40,320 nucleotides of DNA from Clostridia bacterium (GCA_017395105.1 JAFPWD010000003.1:1-40320); one strand, 5' to 3'. Positions 31,415 through 40,022 are shown, counted from the stretch's first letter. A program made the numbers and translations. The notes: a model not told the origin generated them from the letters alone.

Positions 31415-34400
31415 ATGAAAAAGCTTTTGAGTCTTATCGTTGTGGCGGTATTGGTTCTTTCCATACTGCCGATGGGCGCGATGGCGGAAGCGGCGCAGAA
31501 GGCGTTTTCCGAAGGCCGCACCCAAACGATAGAAAAGCCCACCGGGGGCATCAAGGCTCCCGAGGAGAACAAGACCCCTGAAAAGCCGAGCTATCGGGAG
31601 GAATCCACCCTCTATTCATTCGGCTTTGAGACCGATCCCGCTGAGGAAGGATGGACCTTCTTCGATCTGGACGGCAACGGAACGAACTGGGCGCAGAGCA
31701 CGACTAAAAAGCACAGCGGCGATTATTCGCTTATGTCCAGCTCCTATAAGCCCACTTCCCACAATGTGGACAACTGGGCGCTGACCCCCGCGATCGAGCT
31801 GCCCGCAACCGGTATGGCGGCGCTGAAGTTCTGGATCGCCCAGCAAAGCTCCTCATACCCCGAAACCTGGGCGCTCTATATCGGCGAAGTGGCCGATCCC
31901 GATCAGATGGCTGTGCTTCAGGCGGACACCACCGAGGGCGGCTCAACCTTTATACAGAAGGAATACGATATTTCCGAGTATCTCGGCAAAACGGTCTATA
32001 TCGCATTTGTAAACCATAACTGCAACGACAAGTATTATATCTATATCGACGACGTTGAGATAGTTGCCGATCCCGAGGGCGTTCCCGTCACCCCGACTCC
32101 CGCGCCCACCGAGGTTCCCGCGGGCTATCTCGATGATGCGCTGAACGCGGAGGACACCGAGCTTGAGCTTACTTTCGTAAGCGGCGGCACCTATCCTTGG
32201 ATCGTTATGACCGACGAGGCGGACAGGGTATACGCCATGAGCGGCAATAAGGGCGTTCACAACTCCACGTCTACGGTGACCGCGACCTTTACACTCGACA
32301 GCCCCCATCAGCTCTCCTTCGACTATATGGCATGGGGCGAAGGCGCGAGCTATGATAAGTGCATCTTCTCGCTCGACGGCACCGTGATCTTCACCAAGGG
32401 CGCGGAGAACCAGCCCTGGCAGAACTACGTGGTCGAAACGCCCCTTGAGGCAGGCGAGCACACGATCGGGTTCGCCTTCACCAAGGATGGCTCCGACAAC
32501 GGCACGGGCGACTACTTCAAGGTGGATAACGTAAAGCTTGCCGATGCTTCAAGCATCACCCCCACTCCCGCTCCCACCGAGGTTCCCGCAAATTATCTCG
32601 ACGACGCGATGAACGCCGCGGATACCGAGCTCACGATCCACTTCGAGAGCACCGGCACCTATCCCTGGATCGTGCTGACCGAGGGCGATCGCGTTTACGC
32701 ACAGAGCGGCAATAAGGGCGTTCACAGCACGAGCTCCACCGTGACCGCGACCTTCACCCTTGAGGGCTACTATCTGCTCTCCTTCGACTATATGGCATGG
32801 GGCGAAGGCTCGAGCACCTTATGGGATAAGTGCATCTTCAAGCTCGACGGCGCCGTGATCTTCACCAAGGGTGCGGAGGACCAGCCCTGGCAGAACTACG
32901 CGGTCGAAGAGCCACTCGAGCCCGGCGAGCACACGATCGAGTTCACCTTCACCAAGGACGGCTCCGCCAACGGCACGGGCGACTATTTCAATATCGACAA
33001 CGTCAAGCTCGAGCAGACCGCGGCGCCCGCTCCGACTCCCGAGCCCACTGCGGCTCCCGAATATTTCGTGGGCTACTACTTCGAGACCGATGCGGACGTT
33101 GAGGAATGGTGCCTGATCGATGCCGATGGCGATGGCTTCAACTGGACGAGAAGGGACTCCGAAGAGTACGCATACGAAGGCGTTGGCTGCCTGACCTCGG
33201 CATCCTATGACAACAACTCAGGCGCTGTGCTTTATCCCGATAACTGGGCTATCTCTCCCTCTCAGAAGGTAGTTGATGCGGAAGCCTACTTCAGCTTCTA
33301 TATAGCCGCGCAGGATCCCAGCTATCCCGCCGAGCATATCGGAATTTACATCGGCAGCGGAAATGAAGTTGAAAACTACGAGCTCATTGATGAGTTCACC
33401 CTCACCTCCGGCATTTACGAGCAGCATTCCTACAGCCTTGAGGAGTACGTTGGCGAGGAAGTCAGCCTTGCGATCCGTCACTTCAATTGCTACGATATGT
33501 TCATGGTCAACGTGGATATGTTCGTATTCGTCGGCACCGAGGAGGGCGAGCCCGTTCCCGAGCCCGATCCCACTCCCACTCCGGTACCTACCGAAACTCC
33601 CGAGCCCACCCCGGTTCCCGAAGACCTGATCGTGGGCTACTACTTCGAGAGCGAAGAAGAGCTCGAGGGCTGGAACTTCATCGGCACCGAAGATACAAAC
33701 TGGGTACATTCCTCCGTCAACCCCGGCAATTACGACTATGCTCAGTATGCGCATGAGGGCAGCGGCTTCATCCTCTCCTACTCCTTCGTGGACTACGTTG
33801 GTTCCTACCAGGCGGACAACTGGGCGATCACGCCTCCCTTTAAGGTTCCCGAAAACTCCGCAAGGGTGAGCTTCTATGCGAACAACGCAAATGCAACCTA
33901 CCCTGAGGCATTCGATCTTTATATCGGCACCTCCGATGATGTAGGCTCGATGACGCTGATTGAGGCAGATATTTCACCGAGCACCGGCAGCAACGATGCC
34001 TGGACTCTGTATGAGTTCGATCTCTCCGAATATGCCGGCGAAACGATCTACATTGCGTTCCACGATCATTGCTACGATATGTACGAGCTCTGGATCGATC
34101 AGGTTCAGTTCTGGGGCGAATACGGGGCTGAGATCATCGAGGAGGTCAACATTGAAGGCTTCATCGAGCCCGCGTGGGGCGAAGCACCCTTCTATGGCGT
34201 GACCGTTCCCGAGGGAGCGAACTACACCATCGAGCTGGTCGAATGGTACGACAACAACGCATTAGGCGCGATGGCTCCCACGGCCGTGTTCGACAATGAG
34301 GACACCACGTACAGCATCTACGTTCAGATCGTGCCGAACGAAGGCTATGAGTTCTCCGAATCGCTCGTAATGCTCATCAACGGCGAAACAACCTTCGTTG

Positions 34401-35029
34401 ATGCCGAATACTCCTCCGCAGAATTCGAAGGCGCCTATATCTGGTCGATCGAATTCACCGTTGAGCGCGAGCTTATCGATGCAATCGAGATAACCGAGCT
34501 CGATATCCCCGAGTGGGGCGCAAACCCCGATTTCGACGTGGTCGTTCCCGAGGGCGCACTCTACGGTATCAAGATGCTATTCTGGTGCACTTTCGATGAA
34601 GAGACAGATGACACCGTTGAACTCGGCGCAGGCTATGAGTTTAACGATCCCAACGAGGAATACTATGTGTTTATCGTGGTCGAGCCCGCGGAGGGATATA
34701 AGTTCGATGAAGAGAACGTTACCGCGCTTCTGAATGGCGGCGAGATGGAGATTTTGGAATATGCTGTTCAGGACGGTATGCTCATGATACTCGCAGGTCC
34801 GTTCACTGTTGAAGCGCCCATAGTTTGGGGCGATGCGAACGGCGACGGCGAGACCACCATCGAGGATGCGCTGCTGATCATGCGCTATCTGATCGGCATT
34901 GATGAGATCGCCGAAGAGAATCTTGAATGGTGCGACGTCAACGGCGATGGCAGCATCGACCTTACGGATGCGCTTCTCATCATGAGAAAGGTTATTGGTA
35001 CGATCGAGGCATTCCCCGTGGAAGAATGA
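31415..35029 (+). CDS. Large secreted protein: choice-of-anchor-J-like, beta-sandwich and Ig-like modules, dockerin
   Basis: This is the largest gene of the array (1204 residues). The signal peptide is at 1-24. A choice-of-anchor-J-like domain lies at about 61-222. Two tandem copies of a beta-sandwich module (about 237-380 and 394-532: YLDDA.NA, YPWIV, GNKGVHS/N, MAWGEG, AGEHTI, GTGDYF.VDNVKL) are each led by a TPAPTEVPA linker. Further choice-of-anchor-J-like domains lie at about 549-709 and 737-906. Two Ig-like repeats follow (about 908-1020, 1021-1133), then a dockerin (about 1137-1204, loops DANGDGETTIED and DVNGDGSIDLTD). The ATG at 31415 follows AGGAGG; the upstream extension lacks a signal peptide. 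Probably cell-surface, ligand-binding, non-catalytic. Confidence 0.85.
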   Translation: MKKLLSLIVVAVLVLSILPMGAMAEAAQKAFSEGRTQTIEKPTGGIKAPEENKTPEKPSYREESTLYSFGFETDPAEEGWTFFDLDGNGTNWAQSTTKKHSGDYSLMSSSYKPTSHNVDNWALTPAIELPATGMAALKFWIAQQSSSYPETWALYIGEVADPDQMAVLQADTTEGGSTFIQKEYDISEYLGKTVYIAFVNHNCNDKYYIYIDDVEIVADPEGVPVTPTPAPTEVPAGYLDDALNAEDTELELTFVSGGTYPWIVMTDEADRVYAMSGNKGVHNSTSTVTATFTLDSPHQLSFDYMAWGEGASYDKCIFSLDGTVIFTKGAENQPWQNYVVETPLEAGEHTIGFAFTKDGSDNGTGDYFKVDNVKLADASSITPTPAPTEVPANYLDDAMNAADTELTIHFESTGTYPWIVLTEGDRVYAQSGNKGVHSTSSTVTATFTLEGYYLLSFDYMAWGEGSSTLWDKCIFKLDGAVIFTKGAEDQPWQNYAVEEPLEPGEHTIEFTFTKDGSANGTGDYFNIDNVKLEQTAAPAPTPEPTAAPEYFVGYYFETDADVEEWCLIDADGDGFNWTRRDSEEYAYEGVGCLTSASYDNNSGAVLYPDNWAISPSQKVVDAEAYFSFYIAAQDPSYPAEHIGIYIGSGNEVENYELIDEFTLTSGIYEQHSYSLEEYVGEEVSLAIRHFNCYDMFMVNVDMFVFVGTEEGEPVPEPDPTPTPVPTETPEPTPVPEDLIVGYYFESEEELEGWNFIGTEDTNWVHSSVNPGNYDYAQYAHEGSGFILSYSFVDYVGSYQADNWAITPPFKVPENSARVSFYANNANATYPEAFDLYIGTSDDVGSMTLIEADISPSTGSNDAWTLYEFDLSEYAGETIYIAFHDHCYDMYELWIDQVQFWGEYGAEIIEEVNIEGFIEPAWGEAPFYGVTVPEGANYTIELVEWYDNNALGAMAPTAVFDNEDTTYSIYVQIVPNEGYEFSESLVMLINGETTFVDAEYSSAEFEGAYIWSIEFTVERELIDAIEITELDIPEWGANPDFDVVVPEGALYGIKMLFWCTFDEETDDTVELGAGYEFNDPNEEYYVFIVVEPAEGYKFDEENVTALLNGGEMEILEYAVQDGMLMILAGPFTVEAPIVWGDANGDGETTIEDALLIMRYLIGIDEIAEENLEWCDVNGDGSIDLTDALLIMRKVIGTIEAFPVEE
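32090..33010 (+). repeat. Tandem duplication of a beta-sandwich module (period about 471 bp)
   Basis: The linker plus module starting at 32131 recurs at 32602, with long near-identical stretches (for example around the CTATATGGCATGGGGCGAAG block at about 32325 and 32794). It is a direct in-frame domain duplication. Confidence 0.85.
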
Positions 35030-35080
35030 TACTCGACTTGCCTTGAAAAGGGCATGCGTGGATCATAAACCGATCTTCGA

Positions 35081-35111
35081 GCGCCGCCTGCAATTGCGGG
35101 CGGCGCATTTT
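35081..35111 (+). terminator. Probable terminator after the third dockerin gene
   Basis: GCGCCGCC and GGCGGCGC form a strong stem with TGCAATTGCG loop, followed by only a weak ATTTTA tail. Confidence 0.6.
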
Positions 35112-35347
35112 AAGAGGTGACCGGTCTCTTACCGATTTATAAAAAAGCATCGGGCGCGGCGTTTTGGGAGGAAGATACCTCGCTCGGGCATCGGCGGCGG
35201 AATTAAAGAACCTGCATTCGCGCCGCTTGCGGTGCGAACGGCGATGGAGGTGATAAAAAAGCCCGATCAATAACGGCAAATGGAAGAATCATTTGCCGCA
35301 AATATTGAAAAAACAGAAACAGCATACCCGATACACTGCATACGGTA

Positions 35348-35376
35348 TTGCAAAACGACACATAAGTTGGTATAAT
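35348..35376 (+). promoter_or_regulatory. Promoter TTGCAA-N17-TATAAT
   Basis: TTGCAA (35348-35353), a 17-base spacer and TATAAT (35371-35376) lie 43 bases before the fourth dockerin gene. Confidence 0.65.
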
Positions 35377-35419
35377 AATCTTGGCGCGAAAGCGTACAAG
35401 CAAGTAGGAGGAGAAACAC

Positions 35420-36778
35420 ATGAAGAAAACGATCTGCATTATTGCAGCGGCGGCAATGCTTCTTGCATCGCTTCCGGCTATTGCAAGCACGGGAAAGCTC
35501 CCCGTGGATACGACCTCTTTATGGGAAGATAACGAGGTTGTTCTTTGGGATTTCGAAGGCGAAAACGCTCTTGAAGGTTGGCAGTTTGTTGATGCCGATG
35601 GCGATGGCATCAACTGGGATGTGTCGCCCAACTATGCTTTGAGCGGCAGCAAATCGCTCAGCTCATATTCCTATCTTGACAACGTTTATTACACTCCGGA
35701 CAACTGGGCGATAACCCCCGCAGTGACCGTGCCCGAGGAGACCTGTGCTGCGCTCACCTTCTCCGGCAGGAACCATATGCCAACCGGCGTGGACGTTTTC
35801 CGCGTATATGCCGGCACAACTCCCGATATCTCCGAGATGAGCCCCATTGCGCCGAGCATGGCATTCTCCGGTCAGGAATTCGAGCAGAAGTTCATCGATA
35901 TCTCCGCTTTTGCGGGTCAAACCATTTATTTCGCATTTCGTCATTTCAATTCGTATGATATAGGCTTTATATTCTATATCGACGACGTTTCGATCATAAC
36001 GAATTTCGAGCCCTTGGCACCCCAGCCCGAAAATCTTCTTTACGGCTGCTACTTCAACGAATATGAGGATCTTGACGGCTGGCAGCAGGTCGATGCAAAC
36101 GGCGACGGCTTCGGCTGGTCGATCACGGTGAATCCCAGATACACTTTCGAGGGCGTTGGCGTTGTTGGCTCCGAATCCCTCGTCACCGGCCCCGGCGGCG
36201 GCCCCGTTGAGCCCGACAACTGGCTTATTTCGCCCGCTGTTTCGCTCCCATCGGACGAGCTTTTGCTCAGCTTCTATGCGGCGGGAATCGACACCATGTT
36301 TGATGCGTACTATCTTGAGCATTTCAGCGTATACGTTGGCACGAGTCCCGAGCTCGACGATATGGTGGAGATTATCGCCGAAACCGAGGTTTCCGATAAT
36401 TTCGAGTGCTACACCGCCGATCTTTCCGATTACGCCAATCAAACGGTCTATTTTGCGATCCGTCACCACAACTGCTATTACCAGAATTGGCTGCGCGTGG
36501 ACAGCTTCGAGGTTTGGGGCAGCGGCGAATTCCAGCCCGATCCCACTCCGCCGTCACGCATCTATGGCGACGTTAACCTGAACGGCGTGGTTGAGATCGA
36601 GGATTCGCTGAAGGTCATGCGCTGGCTCATCAGCATCGAGGAGCTGAACGAGGAGCAGCTCGACATGGCCGAGGTGCAGGGCAACGGCAGCATTGCCTTA
36701 GAGGACTCGCTGCTTATCATGCGCTATTCCATCGGAACCATCTCCACATTCCCCAGAGAAAACGCGATCGAGAGATGA
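35420..36778 (+). CDS. Secreted protein: two choice-of-anchor-J-like domains plus degenerate dockerin
   Basis: This 452-residue protein has a signal peptide at 1-22 (cleavage near AIAST). Two choice-of-anchor-J-like domains lie at about 41-198 and 206-371. Each carries the DADGDGINW- or DANGDGFGW-type loop, DNWAITP/DNWLISP in the middle and RHFN/RHHN near the end. The dockerin at about 381-447 departs from consensus. Loop 1 reads DVNLNGVVEIED, and loop 2 begins with Glu (EVQGNGSIALED) where the first calcium ligand Asp normally stands. A short tail NAIER follows. GGAGGAG precedes the ATG. It has its own promoter and terminator. Confidence 0.83.
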   Translation: MKKTICIIAAAAMLLASLPAIASTGKLPVDTTSLWEDNEVVLWDFEGENALEGWQFVDADGDGINWDVSPNYALSGSKSLSSYSYLDNVYYTPDNWAITPAVTVPEETCAALTFSGRNHMPTGVDVFRVYAGTTPDISEMSPIAPSMAFSGQEFEQKFIDISAFAGQTIYFAFRHFNSYDIGFIFYIDDVSIITNFEPLAPQPENLLYGCYFNEYEDLDGWQQVDANGDGFGWSITVNPRYTFEGVGVVGSESLVTGPGGGPVEPDNWLISPAVSLPSDELLLSFYAAGIDTMFDAYYLEHFSVYVGTSPELDDMVEIIAETEVSDNFECYTADLSDYANQTVYFAIRHHNCYYQNWLRVDSFEVWGSGEFQPDPTPPSRIYGDVNLNGVVEIEDSLKVMRWLISIEELNEEQLDMAEVQGNGSIALEDSLLIMRYSIGTISTFPRENAIER

Positions 36779-36810
36779 TCATGGCAAGGCAAAAGCCGCA
36801 TTGAGATGCA

Positions 36811-36836
36811 AGCCGCATCGAAATGCGGCTTTTTTG
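36811..36836 (+). terminator. Terminator after the fourth dockerin gene
   Basis: AGCCGCAT and ATGCGGCT pair, followed by TTTTTTG. A second copy of the left arm (AGCCGCAT, 36793-36800) lies just upstream and could compete. Confidence 0.8.
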
Positions 36837-36866
36837 TATTGTATCCGCAAAATGAAGGCAACACAC

Positions 36867-36895
36867 TTGTTTATATATTAATATTGTGTTATAAT
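36867..36895 (+). promoter_or_regulatory. Promoter TTGTTT-N17-TATAAT
   Basis: TTGTTT (36867-36872), a 17-base spacer and TATAAT (36890-36895) lie 54 bases before the fifth dockerin gene. Confidence 0.6.
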
Positions 36896-36949
36896 GTATA
36901 TAACGCAGGCGCATCGCGTTTGCGAAAAACCGTTTTAGGAGGAAACAAT

Positions 36950-38122
36950 ATGAAAAAGCTTATCGGCATCGTGACCGCGATCCTGATGCTCCTCTCCGTG
37001 CTGCCCGCAGGCGCACTTGCGGAGGGCGCCGCTCCCGCTGAGGAAAGCTCGGTTAGGGATGTGACCACCCTTGCAAGCTGGGATTTTGAGACCGACCCGA
37101 TCGGGGAAGGCTGGCAGTTTATCGACGGTGACGGAGACGGCCATAACTGGGAGCGGATAGACAATAATTACTACAGCAACAGCGGCGATTGCAGCATCGC
37201 ATCCGCTTCCTATGCGGACGGCGCGCTCAGCCCCGATAACTGGGCGGTTCTGCCGCAGATCGAGATACCCACGGAAGGTTACACCGCTCTTGTTTTTTAC
37301 GGAGCCATTCAGAGCGAGCTCTATACCGATATTTATCGCGTATACGTCGGCACGGGCGATGATCTTGAGTCCATGGAGCCAATTTCGGATGATATGGTTC
37401 TTCCCGGCACGGAGTATGCCGAGCAGGTGTTCGACCTTTCCGCCTATGCGGGTCAAACCGTTCGCATTGCGATCCGCCACTACAACTGCTCCAACGAGTG
37501 GAGAATCTATTTTGACGATTTCTCCGTTGTTTGCAGCGTTGACGACGATCCCTATGCGATCCATGAGGTTTCCGTGGACGGCTGGGGAACCCCGGTCGCG
37601 GGCGTTGCGGGCATCGACCACATGTTTTTGACCACCCCCGACGGTGCGCCGTACTACATTATCTACGGCGGCTGGCGCGATGAGACCGATCAGCAGCAGA
37701 TGTGGAGCGAGGAGCATGTGTTCATTCCCGGCCATATCTACACCGAGGGCTGCCAGATCTGGGCGGAAGAAGGCTACTACTTCGCCGAGGACTGCGTGTT
37801 CTACGGCGATGGCGGCACCGAGATCCTCGATATGCAGTGGTGCCGTGTGGATGAGAACGACAACTGGATCTGCTATATGAACAGCATCGAGATGGTCTGC
37901 GAAGCTGTGACCGATATTCCGGGCGACATTGACTTTGACAGCGATGTTGACACCGCTGATGCGATCATGGTTCTGCGCTATATCATGGGTATCATCGAGC
38001 TGAGCGATGCGCAGCTCGCCAATGCCGAGGTTGACGGCGACGGCAGCGTGAGCATTATCGATTCGCTGCTCGTTCTCAGAATGGCGCTGGGGCTTATCGA
38101 AGAATTCCCCGCGGTGAACTGA
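36950..38122 (+). CDS. Secreted protein: one choice-of-anchor-J-like domain, Ig-like module, dockerin
   Basis: This 390-residue protein has a signal peptide at 1-24 (cleavage near ALAEG). The choice-of-anchor-J-like domain is at about 42-199 (FETDPIGEGWQF, DGDGDGHNW, SPDNWAVLP, IAIRHYN). The Ig-like module at about 204-319 (VSVDGWGTPVAG, GCQIWAEEGYYFAEDCVFYG) is a divergent relative of the modules in the second and third proteins. The dockerin is at about 324-390: loop 1 DIDFDSDVDTAD has Ser for the usual Gly, and loop 2 EVDGDGSVSIID starts with Glu. The ATG at 36950 follows AGGAGG at proper distance; the longer frame from 36806 has no signal peptide. Confidence 0.83.
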   Translation: MKKLIGIVTAILMLLSVLPAGALAEGAAPAEESSVRDVTTLASWDFETDPIGEGWQFIDGDGDGHNWERIDNNYYSNSGDCSIASASYADGALSPDNWAVLPQIEIPTEGYTALVFYGAIQSELYTDIYRVYVGTGDDLESMEPISDDMVLPGTEYAEQVFDLSAYAGQTVRIAIRHYNCSNEWRIYFDDFSVVCSVDDDPYAIHEVSVDGWGTPVAGVAGIDHMFLTTPDGAPYYIIYGGWRDETDQQQMWSEEHVFIPGHIYTEGCQIWAEEGYYFAEDCVFYGDGGTEILDMQWCRVDENDNWICYMNSIEMVCEAVTDIPGDIDFDSDVDTADAIMVLRYIMGIIELSDAQLANAEVDGDGSVSIIDSLLVLRMALGLIEEFPAVN

Positions 38123-38161
38123 AGACAGATAGGCCGTAACAGGCTGTAAAAAAGCAAATGA

Positions 38162-38211
38162 AGAGGAACTGCCGCAGGCAAGCAAATTGCAGGCGGCAGC
38201 CCTCTTTTTTC
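38162..38211 (+). terminator. Terminator after the fifth dockerin gene
   Basis: AGAGG..CTGCCGC and GCGGCAG..CCTCT form a long stem ending in TTTTTT. The loop holds CAAGCAAATTGC, which also occurs in the loop of the terminator at 39974. Confidence 0.8.
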
Positions 38212-38239
38212 TTCCGAATATGGAATTGTTGCGGTCTTC

Positions 38240-38268
38240 TTGACCGTATCACACAGAGATGATATAAT
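38240..38268 (+). promoter_or_regulatory. Promoter TTGACC-N17-TATAAT
   Basis: TTGACC (38240-38245), a 17-base spacer and TATAAT (38263-38268) lie in the shared ATGATATAATATAA block 67 bases before the LRR gene. Confidence 0.65.
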
Positions 38269-38335
38269 ATAACATGTGTCGCCGCAAGGTATTTGTGCGC
38301 GAAGAATTACCAATACTCAACAGGAGGAAACGAAT

Positions 38336-39850
38336 ATGAAGAAAACCAAGACCGCGCTTGCGCTGTTGCTCGCGCTGCTGCTTGCGCTCGCAGCCGTTCC
38401 GGTTTCCGCGCTTCCCGCTTTTTCTGCGGATAGGGGCGCGATAGAGCCTTTTTGGATAGTGCCGGAGGGGTACAATGCGCACGACTACGATAAATGCGTA
38501 GTGTTTTTGGAGCAGACCGATGCAAGCGGCGTTAAAAACGGCAATAAGCTTAGCTCGAGCTACGATCCTAACAACCCCGAGAGCTGGGGCATCGACAGCT
38601 GGGGGGAGAGAACCTTCCAATGGGTCGGCGTGGACGGCGAGCTGCGACTGATGATCGCGCATCTTGCGTATAAGAATCTTGCGGGAGAGCTCGATCTTGC
38701 GGACTGCCCGATGCTCAGCCGCGTGGTTTTCTGGGATAATCGCATCACCGCGGTGGACGTTTCGGGCTGCGACAGGCTGACCGATCTTTATTGCAGCGGA
38801 AATCAGATCTCCGAGCTGGACGTTTCGGGCAATACCGAGCTTGAGATACTATCCTGCGGCAGCAACAGGCTGACGAGCGTGGACGTTTCGAACAACCCCG
38901 CGATATGGTATCTTTACTGCTACGACAACGATCTGACCGAGCTGGATGTTTCAAATAACCCCGCGCTGCTGCATCTGAGCTTCAGCGACAATTCAATCAC
39001 CGAGATCGATCTTGCAAACAACCCGAGGCTCGTGAGCCTTTACTGCACGGGAAACGGGCTTACGAGCCTTGATCTTAGGTACAATCCCAATCTTGAAACC
39101 ATCAACTGCGAGGAGAACGCGCTCACCGCGCTCGATCTTACCAACCATACCTCGCTCGCGATACTGACCTGCTGGGAAAACGAGCTTGCAGAGCTTACTC
39201 TCACGGGCTGCACCGCGCTCAATCAGCTCCATTGCGATACAAACAGGCTGACCGAGCTGGACGTAAGCACCTGCATCTCGCTTGAGAATATCGACTGCTC
39301 CGCAAACAGCCTCTCGGCGCTCGACTTAACGAACAACCCGAATCTTTTGGCGCTCGGCTGCATGGGCAACCCGATAAGGTCGCTCGATCTTTCAAACTGC
39401 CCCGGCCTTCCGCTCAACCATATAAGGGCGCAGGGCAGCGGCTATATCGGCTATTTCTCCAACCACAACTATTCCTCGGGCACGAACAGCCTCTACTTCT
39501 TCGCAACGCCCGAGCAGGGCGAGCAGTTCGAGGGCTTCTACGATCAAAACGATGCCTTTATCTCGAACGGAACATGGTACAGCCTGTATAACGCCTATTA
39601 CCATTACTATAACGAGGCGCCGAGCACGCTTACTTCCGTTACGGTGCGCTTCACGGGCAGCACTATCACCCCGGGCGATGCGGACGGCAACGGAACAGTA
39701 ACCGTTGCGGATGCTGTATTGGCGATGCGCTATGCAATGGGGCTGATAACTGCCATTCCCTGCTTTGAAAACGCCGATATCGACGGCAACGGCAGCATTA
39801 CCATCGCCGATGCGGTTGCGATACTGCGCCTTGCGATGGGGCTGGCGTGA
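38336..39850 (+). CDS. Secreted leucine-rich-repeat protein with dockerin
   Basis: This 504-residue protein has a signal peptide at 1-25 (cleavage near VSALP), then an N-terminal segment (about 26-100). About twelve LRR units of 21 residues lie at about 102-359, with pattern LxxLxCxxNxLTxLDVSNNPx and a recurring Cys in the LxC strand. A capping module at about 362-440 (GSGYIGYFSNHN, GEQFEGFYDQNDAF) is seen in other LRR-dockerin proteins. The dockerin is at about 444-504 with loops DADGNGTVTVAD and DIDGNGSITIAD. It lacks choice-of-anchor-J modules but shares signal, promoter type and dockerin with its neighbours. Probably a protein- or glycan-binding surface component. AGGAGG precedes the ATG at 38336. 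Confidence 0.87.
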   Translation: MKKTKTALALLLALLLALAAVPVSALPAFSADRGAIEPFWIVPEGYNAHDYDKCVVFLEQTDASGVKNGNKLSSSYDPNNPESWGIDSWGERTFQWVGVDGELRLMIAHLAYKNLAGELDLADCPMLSRVVFWDNRITAVDVSGCDRLTDLYCSGNQISELDVSGNTELEILSCGSNRLTSVDVSNNPAIWYLYCYDNDLTELDVSNNPALLHLSFSDNSITEIDLANNPRLVSLYCTGNGLTSLDLRYNPNLETINCEENALTALDLTNHTSLAILTCWENELAELTLTGCTALNQLHCDTNRLTELDVSTCISLENIDCSANSLSALDLTNNPNLLALGCMGNPIRSLDLSNCPGLPLNHIRAQGSGYIGYFSNHNYSSGTNSLYFFATPEQGEQFEGFYDQNDAFISNGTWYSLYNAYYHYYNEAPSTLTSVTVRFTGSTITPGDADGNGTVTVADAVLAMRYAMGLITAIPCFENADIDGNGSITIADAVAILRLAMGLA

Positions 39851-39973
39851 TAAAACAGGACGGCAGCTTCTGCTACTGAAGCATGAAACTTCTTTTGCCA
39901 AGCGTGGAGGGGCGCAGAGCGATCCGCCTGAGCCGAGCTTAAGGAACATTATCCGAACAAACCTATAAAATAA

Positions 39974-40022
39974 GGGGCTGTTGCACAAGCAAGCAAATTG
40001 CGTGCAGCAGCCTCTTTCTTTT
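39974..40022 (+). terminator. Terminator after the LRR-dockerin gene
   Basis: GGGGCTGTTGCAC (39974-39986) pairs with GTGCAGCAGCCTC (40002-40014), and TTTCTTTT follows. It lies 124 bases past the stop. The first 12 bases also match the inverted TGCAACAGCCCC at 145-156, so it was also considered as an IS end. Confidence 0.65.

Larger units (their letters stand above)
35030..35419. other. Intergenic region between the third and fourth dockerin genes
   Basis: These 390 bases hold a GC-rich hairpin near the start and a promoter at the end. Between lie unexplained foldbacks (CGCCGC/GCGGCG type around 35180-35250) and a short AAATGGAAGAATCATTT inverted repeat near 35279. No ORF is convincing. Confidence 0.5.

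Noticed and set aside
26084-39850. Array read as a classical cellulosome gene cluster
   Set aside because: There are no glycoside hydrolase, carbohydrate esterase, cohesin or scaffoldin sequences among the six proteins. Only the dockerins support the comparison.
39974-40014. GGGGCTGTTGCA at 39974 taken as the terminal inverted repeat of the right-hand IS, matching 145-156
   Set aside because: The site is half of a terminator hairpin whose loop matches that of the terminator at 38162, so it more likely belongs to the LRR gene. The match with the left edge may be chance, and the boundary stays open.
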